The position numbers were made by a program, and so were the translations under genes. A stretch of DNA of 64,000 nt from Phytophthora hibernalis (taxonomy: Eukaryota > Oomycota > Peronosporomycetes > Peronosporales > Peronosporaceae). This document shows positions 23,590-34,041 of this stretch, one piece after another. The notes beneath the pieces are model-generated. The model made no database searches and had not been told where the DNA came from. It was given only the letters and a program-made list of their open reading frames with translations. Position 1 is the first letter of the stretch. Every line of letters begins with the position of its first letter. The DNA is taken from assembly GCA_012656075.1 (NCBI GenBank), contig JAAKBF010000269.1, forward strand, positions 248,001 to 312,000. The letters run 5' to 3'.

Positions 23590-24829
23590 TTGCCTGACCT
23601 GACGGAATCGTTATCGACGAAGCTAGACTACGTTATATCTCCAGCGCACGATGTTCGACAGCAAAAGAAGCTCGTCGAAACCTTGAAACGGCATGAAAAT
23701 ATCATGATCTCGACCGGCAATGCGCTTCCACCACCGGCATACGGTGTGGTCTGCGATATCGACGTCCAAGGGCACGAACCATCAAGCAAAGAGTTCGGCG
23801 AGTGCCGCTGAAGAACTTGACCAAACTCTATGAGCTTTTGAAAGCGCTGCTTCAGGCAGGGCTCGTGTCATTTTCGAAGAGCCCTTGGGCCTCGTCAATC
23901 GTGATTGTCGTGAAGAAGAATGGTGTCAACATTAGGCTTTGCATCGACTACGAGCTGGTAAGCGCAATTACGGTAAGCATGGAATACGCAATGCCGCTGG
24001 TCGACGACTTGCTGACGTAACTCGAGAGCTACTTATGGTTCTGTTCCCTCGACGCTGCTAGTGAATTCTGGGCCGTAATGATGACTCGACGAGCTCGCGA
24101 AATTTCAGCTTTGTGTGTGCCCTCGGCCACTTCGAGTGGTTGCGCATGCCGTTTGGGCTTAAAAATGCGCCCATGATCTACCTGCGACTCATCGACAATG
24201 CTCTCTGGGGTTTCGTACAACCGAGTGGTGCCTGGGCGACATTCGCCGAGAAGATGCGGCTCACCGAGGCTGCAACAACAGCTCAGCGCAAGAAACGACC
24301 ATCCCGGCTAACGCAAGAGGCCGATTCGATGAGTTTAAGCACCAAATTTGAAGCCGACTACCGATCTCTCGACGAGTCTGACCCGCTGCAAGAGCTCATC
24401 AACTGCCCTGAAAAGGACATGTTCAGTACGGGTGAACCGGACGAGTCACAGCTAATTCCGGTCTTTGGTCGACGGTCATTTGTCGACGATATTTTCTTTG
24501 GAGATGCAACCTTCGACGAGTGCCTCAACTCGCTCGACCGGTTGCTGAACCGATTCGTCGAGTGCAGAATCAGTGTGAGCTTCACCAAGAGTATTTTTGT
24601 CCGGCCGATGGTCGACTTCCTGTCTCACAAAGTGACGGCCGACGGAATTGCCGCGGATCCCAAGAAGCTGGCTGCGATAGCCGAGCTTCCATTCCCGTCA
24701 TCGAAAAAAGGGATACAGGCTTTCTTGGCGGGGCGAACAGAGTATGTCCGCCATTTTCTATCAAAGGACTTTCGCATTGAGTTCGCTCATCTGATCAGTA
24801 AGCGTCAGCTTACAGGTCAAATGATGTAG
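23590..24829 (+). pseudogene. Gypsy reverse transcriptase, broken
   Basis: RT motifs appear in order over several frames: VPLKNLTKLYELLKALL, SPWASSIVIVVKKNG, IRLCIDYELVSAIT, LWFCSLDAASEFW (catalytic Asp in block A), FEWLRMPFGLKNAP, FGRRSFVDDIFFGD with the FVDD catalytic pair, and SFTKSIFVRPMVDFLSHKV. It ends just after GIQAFLAGRTEYVRHFL. An unusual acidic insertion lies between MPFGLKNAP and FVDD. Frame changes near 23810 and stops near 24018 and 24830 inactivate it. Confidence 0.85.
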
Positions 24830-24976
24830 CTCCGGTGTAAAGCCATGATCAGCGTTTATGACGAGCGCGGTATATCGTTGCGGCTGTTGTCGCTTTACCA
24901 TCGCATTCGGCCAAGAAGGTCAGGACTACGTACGAAGCTGCCGTCGGGGTCTGTTACCAGCCTACGGGCAGTCAAC

Positions 24977-25135
24977 CTAGAGTCGTTCAATCGGCTCCCA
25001 TGAGTTCTGGGACGAGGTGTAACCCCGCCACTTTACCAAGAGATGGTGCTTCCCTTGGCGGCGCCTCTCGCGGAGGGCTCGCTCAACGTGGTAGTGGGTC
25101 TCCCCATTACGATCAAGAAGAACCGGCGGAGGCCT
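24977..25135 (-). pseudogene. Retroelement integrase C-terminal chromodomain
   Basis: Reads VRPPPVLLDRNGETHYHVE, then RQGKHHLLVKWRGYTSSQNS and WEPIERL. YHVE..L, LVKWRGY and SWEP are the chromodomain signature (aromatic cage residues Y, W, W). In chromoviruses this module directs integration to marked chromatin. It is detached from its integrase by about 560 bp. Confidence 0.85.
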
Positions 25136-25700
25136 CACGCGCATTTGAGTACGAGTTTCCAGCGCGACAGGAGGCACCTCGACCAGTGACTGGATCCAGG
25201 GACTCGTTCGTGCTTGTTCAGCAGGATGAGATCCGAGAACTTTGCGACCAAGTATACGCCCTTGAAATCGCTTTGGGTCTTGGTCCAGGGGACAGGCTGC
25301 TGTGCCGTCCGGGAAGCGCGGGGCTCTTGAGGCTCTGCGAGTTTCCTTGGCGGACATGCGCCGCGAAGTGGGCGACATACACAAGCGTGTGGATCGCCGG
25401 ATGACCGAGCTTGATCGTGAACATCATCGTGGGGAGATTGCCGAGCTCCGACGCGAGTTGAACTCGCGTCTTCCTCGGGAGACTCATTCTCGAGCTCCGG
25501 CTCATCCCCAGCCTCAACCCCAGGCTTATGCGTACGCGCAGCCTTACCAATACGGCCCGTACGCGTACGTCCCTTCGTTTGGTGGAAGCCCATCGTACCC
25601 GCAGCCGATGTACGACCAGGCCTCTTTTCAGCGACCGTATTCTTCCTCGTTGGCCCCGCCAATTGAGACCCCGACTCTCTTCGTGGAGGCGTCGTCGCCC
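25136..25700 (+). other. Gag-N-terminus-like segment inverted inside the chromodomain element
   Basis: On the plus strand, opposite to the host element, this block reads as coding: RAFEYEFPARQEAPRPVTGS, SFVLVQQDEIRELCDQV, ALEIALGLGPG, a frame change, then LADMRREVGDIHKRVDRR, AELRRELNSRLPRE and a Pro/Gln/Tyr-rich stretch (PQAYAYAQPYQYGPYAYVP). A heptad-like coiled coil followed by a Pro/Tyr-rich linker resembles the start of a gypsy gag. Minus-strand reading of the same bases has no domain sense. Confidence 0.55.
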
Positions 25701-28700
25701 TAACAGGAACCTCCTCCTCTTCCGTATGAGGGCCGTCGTCTTGAGGATCGTGATACCTCTTCAGACGACCCACATAGAACGTCGGGTGCGTCGTCATCGA
25801 CTTAGGAAAGTCGATAGTGTAGGCCGCACCATGCCTGGCCAGGACCGTGAAAGGTTCCATGAAGCGGTGCTTCATTTGTTGCTACCAACGGAGCTTACCA
25901 GATTTAGTGGTAAGTTTCTAGTGTCAAGTAGGACTAAGTCACCCACATTAAACACGTTAATGTTTCCTCTTCCATGTTTGTCGAGTACTCCTTTTGTTTA
26001 TATTGGGCGATAGCCATAACATCCCTAATCGGCTTATGATATTAAGCCTATCATCGACAAAGGTCTTCAATTACTTGCGCAATGAGACGGTGTCACGTCC
26101 GACACTTCGGAGGAAAGAGCTTTCCGATCCTCTCCCCACTTACGATGGAAGCCGCAGAGCTTCCCCGCAGTGTCACGGGCACTTGGGGCTGCCGCAGCCC
26201 GTTCAGGTAGAACGGGGTAAACCCGGTCGACGCGTGAACCGCGTTGTTGAGCGCAAACTCAACCATAGGTAGGCGGTCCGACCAAGTGCCCGGAGAGTCC
26301 GCACAGACACTCCGAAGCATGTCTTCGAGGACGCGGTAACCCGGTCCGTCTGGCCATCCGTCTGGGGATGGTCCGCGGTGGACATCAGAAGTCTGGTTCC
26401 GAGTAATTGGGACAGGGTCTTCCAGAACCTGGCCGTGAAGCGCGGGTCTCGATCGGAGACACTGGTATCTGGGAGACCGTGATAGCGGAGCACACCATCG
26501 AGGAACAGTGCCCCCTGTCACCGTATCGGGGACTGGAGCGAGATGTACCATCTTGCTCAGACGGCAGACAAACACCAGGATGCCGGTGTTGCCTTGGGCG
26601 TCAGCCGGTAGTTCGAAGACGAAGTCACGGCTCATTGATTTCCAGCAGTCCGCCGGGACGGGCAGACTCTGAGAGGAGCCGAAGCGTGGCCAGCGGGCTT
26701 CACACGCTGACATGTTTCGCATGTCTTGACGTACATGGCGACCCACTTGTACATGTGGGCCCACCAGAAGTGCGTCGACACGGAGAGGAACGTCTTCTCC
26801 CGGCCACGGTGGCCCCTGACGGCGTGTCGTGCGCCTCAAGAAGTATGTCATACTTCAGATCTTCGTCGTTCGCTACGACTACTCGGGGGTCGGCTGGGTC
26901 TACCCGGAAGTAGAGCAGCCCGTCCGACCACTCATAGCAGTGTATGCGCAAACGCTGCCTCGGCGAGAGCCATGTTAGCTTGGCCTCTTTGTCTGCAGAG
27001 ATGTAGCGGACGATAGGCGCAAGCGTCTCGTCGTCCCGATACGCCATGCGTATCCGATCATAAAGATCACTCGTGGCTCTCGTAATGTGAACCAGTTCGT
27101 TGTCTGGACGACGTGACAGCGCATCGGCAAGCACGTTCAGCTTGCCAGGCTTGTATTCAACGCGGAAGTTGTATTCCGCGAAGAACGACAGCCATCGGGC
27201 CATTCGCTGCGACAGGTGTGACGAATTAGTCGCCGTCCGCAAGGACGCGTGATCGGTGTAGATCATAAAGGGTGTTGAGTCCAGAAGATGCACCCGGAAC
27301 TTCACCAGGGCGTACTTCATTGCGAGGAGCTCCTTGTCGTGCACAGGATAGTTCCTCTCGGCTACCTTAAGCTGCCTGGACTGGAACGAGATAACTCGCT
27401 CGTGTCCGTTCTCGTCGTTTTGCAGCAGCGCCAGCCGATTGCATAGTCGGATGCGTCGCAGACGACACTGAACGGCTTCGTCTCGTCCGGCAGAGCCAGG
27501 ACCGGCGCGCACTGAAGGCTCGCCTTGATGCTGTCAAACGCGTCCTGGTGGTGGCTTTCCCAGCGCCACTCAATGTCCTTCTTTAACAAATCGGACAAGG
27601 GCTTTGCCAACCCGGCGTAGCCCGCACTGTACTTGTGCAAGTAGTTGGCCAAACCCAGCCACCTACGCAGATCCTTTTGGGATCTTGGCGTCGGTCAGGC
27701 TGAGATGCCTCGGACCTTCTCGGGTCAGTTCGAACGCCGACGCTGCTGACAAAACAGCCGAGAACCTTGATTTCTCCGGCGGCAAAGACGCACTTGTCGA
27801 TGTTGGCATAGAGCTTGTTGGCTCTCATGACCTCGAACACTCGACGGAGGTGCTCAAGATGCACCTCAATGCCGTCTTGCCTTCCTCGGCACGGCTATGG
27901 ACGAAGATGTCGTCGAAGTACGTCTGCGTGAAGACGCGTAAGGTCAGCTGCGTGACCAAGCGATTGAAAGTCGCTGGGGATTGGACAGGCCATGCGGCAT
28001 AACTAGCCATTCCCAAAGTATTCCGCTAGGGATGCTGACCGCGGTGAGCGGTATGTCGCTTTGACACATCAGGATCTGGTAGTATCCGTCTACCAGATTC
28101 AGTGCGCTATATAGCTCACAACCGTCCATGTTGTTTAACAACACATCCTTTCGAGAGATGGGTGTCTGGGCCGGCACCGGCGCACTGTTCAGCTTGGTAT
28201 AAGCGTGAATCAGACGCCACTTCCTGTTCGGCTTGCGAACGCAGAACGTGCGGGCACTTTGATTCCCGCACCATGCCTGCCTTCGCCTTGGCGGCAAAGA
28301 AGGCATCAATGACCTCGCACTGCTCACGAGGCAGTGGCCACTGCCTGGTGACGCAGTACTTCGTGCCAGGCACGAGGTCAATCTCGTGCCGAACCCCTCG
28401 ATCGGGAGGGAGTTGGAATGGTCGTTAGACACCACATCCGAGAATGCCTGGACCAAGGCGTAAGCTGGGTCATTCGGATACTTGATAATCTCAGAACCCA
28501 AGCGCGTTGCGCGCTGCGTCAGTACGCCCTTGTCCATTCCAGAGGAAGAGTTCGCTTCTTCAGGAGTGGACCCCGGTCGTAGGAGTACCATCGCCAAGAT
28601 CCCGCCGGCCTTCAGATCGGTCAGATAGTCGCTCATCGACATTTCTTCTACATTCAGAAGCTCTCACAACTCTGGCAGGGTCTCTCGTTGGACCGACCCG

Positions 28701-29803
28701 GACTTAAATTTGCGGCCCGTCTCGCCGTCGAAGATATGATAGCTTTCTTCTGGCGGCGGCGCCAAGGGAGCCTTCACCGACTCCGAGCTTCGTCCCGAAG
28801 CTTCGGTCCTGACATCTTGTTGAGACACTTGGTGTGGTACTCTGTTACCCACAGCCTTCTTCTGGCGTGATTCTTCGTTAGCCACTGCCTTATCTTGCCA
28901 CGGTACGGCGCCTAAGGTCTGTACTGGCCCGTGTGGAACTGTGTTACACACACTAGAGGTGCTGCTAGCGACCTCCGCGCTGGCCACGGTCTCGACCTCT
29001 CCGGTCTCACGTGAGCTTATGCCCTCTTGTAGACGGGCTCCGTCCTTCGCAGACTTCGTCGATGCCCGTACGGCGCAACGACTTGGTGTGCTGGAAGATG
29101 ATGGCGTTGCAACTGCCCTCGCGGGTCTGTATGTATCCAAGACCCTTGGGCTTGCTGCAGGTTCGTTAGCAGCAGAGGCATCCGCGGTATTCCACCGGCG
29201 TCCATGGTAGCCTCGGAGTCGGACAGAGGTGGCCGGCTAGCTCCTATAGATTTGCCGCGCCAGTCGATAAGGGCTCATATTTTTCCAGCCATGGCATGCC
29301 CAGGATCAAATCATACTTGTCCATATCAAGAACGAGGAATCGTTCAGTGAGTCGAAGTCTTCGAACTTGACTGCAAGATCCATAAGGACCTTAGGTACTT
29401 CTACCACAGATCGGTTGGCAAGTCTGACTGAGACTTGCCCGTTGCCTTTGCTTTCTCGCAGAGCATCGGCGTACCTGTCCCCATTTCGGGTGACCGATTG
29501 GCGGCGTGCAAAGCTCTTGGACGCCCCAGAATCAATCCGAATTCTTAAGGGATGATTGTATCCCCGAACACTTGCGTGTACTACAAGCAGCCCTCCGCTG
29601 CCCTTCTTCGTTTCGAGAGTACATAGAGCCTCAGGGGCTAAGCCTCCATGGTGCGCGCCATCCGCGCACCTCTCATGAAAGCTTAGTCTTTCCCCAGTAG
29701 CCTGCGTTCCCCTGGCCTTGGGATCGCGGCTTCTGCCAACGACCCTTGGGACCAGAAGAGCGAGGAGGGAAACGCCTCCGTTGTCCACCCGCAGGTCAGA
29801 CAC
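25701..29803 (-). pseudogene. Chromovirus pol: protease, RT, RNase H and integrase, broken
   Basis: Protease: RIRIDSGASKSFARR near 29560-29490. RT: LNLVDGYYQILM and IPLTAVSIPSGILWEWLVMP (28000-28130), then SPATFNRLVTQL and TYFDDIFVHSRAE (YFDD catalytic pair, near 27910), then LGCFVSSVGVRTDP. RNase H: VVCDASDYAIG, HDKELLAMKYAL, YTDHASLRTATNSS and KLNVLADALSRRPDN (27652-27060). Integrase core, 26750-26090: DCWKSMSRDFVFELP and FALNNAVHASTGFTPF, with PSPDGWPDG region frame-shifted. C-terminal part: MEPFTVLARHGAAYTIDFPK and TFYVGRLKRYHDPQ (25875-25690). More than eight frame breaks. Confidence 0.85.
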
Positions 29804-30560
29804 GTTTCATGTGCCCGACCTTGCCGCAGTCGAAGCAGCGGATGTCTTTCTGCTCGGCAGGCCCAAGTCCATAGGGATTGGACCTCCGCCAGTTCCTTGA
29901 CCGGCACTGCCTCCAGCAGTGCCCGTAGATGAAGAGTGACAAGCTGACACAGGAGTACGAGCCTGTTTGTGGCTGTACTCCTCTTGAGATCGACCTGGAC
30001 GACCGCTTCCATGGTGTTGGCCTGCACGCGGAACGGTTGTGTGTGTGCGGGACCAACTCTCAGGCCGTCCATGAACACGGTCACCTTGATGTGCTCAGGT
30101 AAGGGGTTCCCCGCCAGAGACACCGCGAGTACGCGCATCTTCTGAATGTACTCGTGCAGCTAACACTTCCCTTGCTTACAGGTGAGGAAGCGCGAGCGCT
30201 GGCGATACTCATAGTTCGCCGGTAGAAAACACGGCGCGAAGCTGTTCCCACAGCTGGGCCCATGATGTGAAACATCCAGGGGTTGTCACTTCGCGCGTAT
30301 ACGCCCAAGTCTTGGCTCGACCACCGATATTGAAGAGCGCGAAAGCGACTCGAAGTTGCTCGGACGAGAGAAGGGCTGCGTCCATGGCCAGCTCGACTTC
30401 TCGCGTCCAGAAGTGAAGGTTTTCACCTTCCTCCCGTCATATGACTGAACCTTCAGCCTCAACGGCTTGGGCTGGATCGGTCTTGACTACGAAGGCCGGG
30501 CCTGCAGGTTGCCCTGCAAATGGCCTATGAGCCCTTGCTCATATGCGTCGAACGCACTGG
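29690..30560 (-). pseudogene. Chromovirus gag, broken
   Basis: Minus strand: REVELAMDAALLSSEQLRVA, FALFNIGGRAKTWAYTREV, SWAQLWEQLRAVF, MRVLAVSLAGNPLPEHIKV, VFMDGLRVGPAHTQPFR, and a zinc knuckle DIRCFDCGKVGHMKRV near 29830 that needs a frame change for its last Cys. Order and spacing match gypsy gag capsid and nucleocapsid. The N-terminal part is poorly preserved. Confidence 0.8.
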
Positions 30561-30600
30561 CGCGTTCGACCGGCTCTAAGTGAACGGCAGTTCACGAGCT

Positions 30601-31090
30601 CCTGGTCTGCGGGAGCTGAGTGGCTAGAATAGCGTAGTTTAAAGACAGAGTGTATTTATAGGTGTACCTTAAATTGGCATGTAATACAATTTCTAAGTAA
30701 TCTATTGTTTATCATATATGCAATATGAACTGTTGGCTGTGGCACGTCGGTGACGTGGCCAAAGTGTGTCCCACCCCATTTGTGACGCGGAGTCGATGTG
30801 TATCCATCTCGTCGGTCACTCTTCCAGTTGCCCCGCTACAATCTTGGTCTGGTATTTGCTGTATTCCATGGTGAAACAAGGGAATTGTGTTTTCCACACC
30901 AAATTGTACCTCGATGCCGGTACACACCGGTATCTCCGCTGCAGTCCACCCGATGAACGCGTGGCGTTCTCCCTCACTTCGAATCAAGAAGAACACCACG
31001 CAAGCAAGAAAAGAAGGGGTATCCTCTCTCAAGACCAACATGCTCACCCGCGGAACCACCGACCAAGCCGGCGCGCCCAGCTCCCCATCA
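30601..31090. other. Spacer between retroelements
   Basis: AT-rich at the left, with no recognisable protein. It could contain the degraded LTR of the chromovirus or the terminal repeat of the DIRS-like element, but no second copy is visible to prove it. Confidence 0.35.
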
Positions 31091-31109
31091 TTCATGGCTG
31101 ACAGGATAG

Positions 31110-32230
31110 CGAGCCACCAGCTGCGGCTGCGGCTGCTGCTTCGCCTGACGTCGTGGACGTCACGGGTACTGAAGATCCATGGACAACGACGCCAGCGATG
31201 CGCACTGTTGACCCGGCTCCCCTGCGAGCGAGCAAGCGTGCGCCCACGAAACAGGTCTCGAGCGACACTGTGTTGGAGGCTGCCAAGGACGACGCGGGAG
31301 CGGAAAATTTTCCGCGAGGCCGTCTGTTTTGAGCTTGGTCCGACCCCGCCGGTCGTTCAAACACCAACTTCTCTATACCACCGGCAACGCCTCTTCGGCA
31401 CCAGTGCTATTCTCTCGAGAACTTCGACCTTACGGTCCGGGTCGGCCATACAGCCACCCCCGGCTATACAGCCTCCTTTGACTATACAGTCCGGGTTGAC
31501 CATACAGTCACCCACGGCTATACAGCCAGTACCGGTCATACAGCCGATACCACTATCCTCTTCGTCGCATACTACGTTGGCTCCGACAACTTTGCGAACG
31601 GCTGCACCAACGTTACGACCAGCTGCCCTCGGGTAGAAAAAGCGGCCTCTACAAGCTCCACCGCAACGAGGCTATCGAAACCTTCTAAAGCTGAACTACC
31701 TCCCGTGCGCCAGATCAAGCGGCGCGGGCAAGAACGGTTGATGCGAACGCCTATATCTCACCATGCAAAGATCGCTTCCGCCCCGTTATCAGCTGGAAGA
31801 CAGTCGCAGCAATGCAGAAGAATGCTAGCACGAGATGCGACCAATTGCGAGTGAACCATAGGGCCACGCTGGTTCAGGTTTTGTGGATAGTTGGTGTTGC
31901 GCTACCCCCGGACAATTACCCGCTGTCTCGATCGGGACTAGACGGCTCCGAATTTCTTCTAGACACCCCACTACAGAAGGCGCTATCCGAGTACGCGCGT
32001 CGGTCCGGCACATCGTTAGCAGCTTTTGTTGAGTTGGTGCGTGGACAGACCACGACCGACTACCGTCCGAACAAGAATCAGGTTCCGGCGGTGCTTAACA
32101 AGGTCTGCAAATGGTACGAGCACTTGGAAGCTCTCCAGAAGATTGTTCAAGAAGGTGTAGAAGTGCGATTAAGCAAGTCACCACCACGACAGTCTCAACG
32201 ACCTCTCAACCACGGGTCGGCGAGGGATCG
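31110..32230 (+). pseudogene. DIRS-like element N-terminal (gag-like) ORF remnant
   Basis: A frame from about 31113 reads PPAAAAAASPDVVDVTGTED then DPAPLRASKRAPTKQVSS and ends with a stop near 31332. After the tandem repeat, 31660-31840 gives SKAELPPVRQIKRRGQERLM. At 31920-32200 RSGLDGSEFLLDTPLQKALS and VPAVLNKVCKWYEHLE precede the RT. I do not recognise a domain, but the order and proximity to the RT fit the 5-prime ORF of a DIRS-like element. Several stops. Confidence 0.5.
31435..31550 (+). repeat. Degenerate short tandem repeat (CTATACAGCC type)
   Basis: Units of about 15-20 bp containing CATACAGCC, CTATACAGCC or CTATACAGTC recur at least seven times, e.g. near 31449, 31467, 31482, 31500, 31518 and 31535. 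Confidence 0.7.
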
Positions 32231-32239
32231 GCTCAACGT

Positions 32240-32945
32240 TCTTCGAGAAATATTCGCCAGGAGCAGGATGCCGGGCGGTGTCTGGTGCTCGACCGGAGCC
32301 TCTTCAAGCAATGGCCCGAAATTATCATAAGCCACTTCGGTATAGTCGACAAGGGCAGTGAGGACCCTAGTGTTTCGGGTCGTACAATCCACGATCTCTC
32401 GTTTCCTGAAGGTGTCTCCATCAATGATTGCACGGATCAGCAGAGTATCATCAAGCCCGAGTACAATCACTGCGACGCAGTGGCTACGGAGATTCAGAAG
32501 TCGAAGCGCAAACATCCCGGCGAGTCGATCTGTGTGATGGCCGGTGACGTTGCGTCTGCTTTTCGCAACATCAGCATCCACAGCAACAGCGTGTATCTGT
32601 TCGCCGGACTCATTAAGGAGGACGACATTATCGTGATCGAGTTATCCGCCCCATTCGGCTGGACGGGGTCTCCAGGGTTTTACGAAATTGCCGGTGGGGC
32701 CATCGCCTACGTGCACGGGTCACACACGAATGACTGGTTTCCGGAAGGTTTCTTCAATTACCACTGGGTTGACGACCATATCAACGTGTCTGCAGACATT
32801 GGAACGTCGTGTAGCGACGCGGAACGATCCCTTCGGCTCGCCATGGTAGTCGTGCTGGGTGCGGACGCTATCAACGTCAAGAAGTTCACTGCATGGAGTA
32901 CCAAGCAGCGCGTTCTCGTTGGACACTTCTTCCGCAAAGGCTCTG
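32240..32945 (+). pseudogene. DIRS-like reverse transcriptase fragment
   Basis: Reads LVLDRSLFKQWPEIIISHFG, VSGRTIHDLSFPEG, CVMAGDVASAFRNISIHSNS (catalytic Asp in block A), FAGLIKEDDIIVIELSAPFG, WTGSPGFYEIAGGAI, and NYHWVDDHINVSADIG (WVDD catalytic pair), then VKKFTAWSTKQRVLVGHFF. The HISIHS-type block and WVDD are as in oomycete DIRS-like RTs. The RT C-terminus is deleted at about 32935-32945. Confidence 0.8.
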
Positions 32946-33590
32946 ACGTATCAATTTTCGGACAGCGAGCGCGAATTGATTGCCAAATTCAAGTGTGGTG
33001 TGTCGAACGGGTTCGACATCAACTTCCACGAGTTGCTGTCGTGTGCATTTTCCGCACATGCGTGGGGATCACGCTGGGGTTCTGGTGTTACTCGCAATGA
33101 ACGCCCGCGTCACGTTCAGTTCCATATCGACAATACTTCTGCGGTGGCGTGGCAAAACAAACTCGCATCGCGAAATCCGCGCGCCCAAGCCTAATCCGGT
33201 TGATATGCTGGTGGGAAACGTTTTCCCAGCTACGATTCTCCGCAGTACATGTGGCTGGTGTCGACAACGATCGTGCAGACGCCGGGTTCCGCATCACCAC
33301 TAACGCCTCGTATGCGATCAAGTTTTCGTCACTAACTTCTGGCTGGTCGCAGGAATCACCGTCGATCGATATCCAGGGTCTGACGGATATCTGGCAACGT
33401 ATCTCCGCGCTCACTCCGTTGCCGACTCCACGTTCGAACAGTACAGTCGATCGTTAACCAAGTGGACGACGTGGGTTTCTCGCCGCGGTATATCGCCCTC
33501 GCTAGAAGGCGTGCCACTGGCTCATCGAGTGCAGCACATTTCCGACTTTATCCTCCACGGTTATATCCACCAGTTGCAAACCTTTGTATT
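32946..33590 (+). pseudogene. DIRS-like RNase H segment and truncated tyrosine recombinase
   Basis: ALTYQFSDSERELIAKFK and FDINFHELLSCAFSAHAWGS lead to HIDNTSAVAWQNKLASRN, the RNase H region; then VHVAGVDNDRADAGFRI and QGLTDIWQRISALTPLPTP. From about 33430 a different frame reads SLTKWTTWVSRRGISPSL and VQHISDFILHGYIHQL, the SAM-like N-terminal part of a tyrosine recombinase. The catalytic R-H-R-Y part is absent. Confidence 0.7.
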
Positions 33591-34041
33591 TTATACACTC
33601 CACATTCCGTTCGAATCAGTGGGTTAGCGATATTAGAGGTAACGTTTGGTGTCCTTGAAGTCCTAACCATCGTACTTTAATGGAACGCAACTGTAAAAAT
33701 AGTTCCATACAAATTGAATGATAATGTCGAGTGGCGGACAAGGTTGGGCCGCTCTGAACAGTCGCCGCGCGCAATTGAGGTTTGAATTGCATAGGGTGCT
33801 CAGCTTTAGACGTAAAAAAACAACGAGATAGAGGGAATCCTTAGCTTTTGTATCGGTACCCAACTTGCCTTCGTGTTGCAGAGCTACAAAATTCCCCGCG
33901 CGGAGAAAAGCAAAAGTGGCGGACGACTGGTTGGATACCTTAGTACTAACTGTAAGTACAAGTATTCAGCATTTAGCAAGCAAGCGCTGTAGTGTGGCGC
34001 TGAGCAATAGGTTAGAGTGGAATGCACCACCGTGGGGGCAG
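33591..34041. other. Spacer; no recognisable gene
   Basis: No coding signal seen. This is the boundary between the retroelement block and the second gene island and would hold the 3-prime untranslated region of the flavodoxin-like gene on the minus strand. Confidence 0.4.

Larger units (their letters stand above)
19464..24829 (+). mobile_element. Ty3/gypsy retrotransposon (plus strand), 3-prime truncated
   Basis: Order is primer-binding site, gag, zinc-knuckle region, aspartic protease, reverse transcriptase. RNase H, integrase and the 3-prime LTR are missing; the element stops about 24.83 kb and sequence of another, oppositely oriented gypsy starts at 24.98 kb. The integrase fragment at 477-2193 is of a related type but need not be from this copy. 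Confidence 0.8.
24977..30600 (-). mobile_element. Chromodomain Ty3/gypsy retrotransposon (minus strand), degenerate
   Basis: Read on the minus strand the order is gag (about 30560-29690), protease, reverse transcriptase, RNase H, integrase and a C-terminal chromodomain at 24977-25135, the arrangement of a chromovirus. Frame changes occur roughly every few hundred bases. I could not find paired LTRs. An inverted gag-like block interrupts it between integrase C-terminus and chromodomain. Confidence 0.8.
31090..33590 (+). mobile_element. DIRS-like (tyrosine-recombinase) retrotransposon, internally deleted
   Basis: An N-terminal gag-like region, an RT with WVDD, an RNase H-like segment and the beginning of a tyrosine-recombinase domain follow in order on the plus strand. 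This RT-RH-YR order is that of DIRS/Ngaro-type retrotransposons. A block between RT and RNase H is missing and the recombinase is cut off near 33580. Confidence 0.7.

Noticed and set aside
19464..24829. Programmed frameshifting between gag and pol
   Set aside because: There are many frame breaks and internal stops, not a single overlap with a slippery site; decay explains them.
477..24829. The 5-prime integrase fragment as the missing end of the 19-24 kb gypsy element
   Set aside because: The orders and distances do not fit one insertion, and there is no junction linking them; treated as separate relics.
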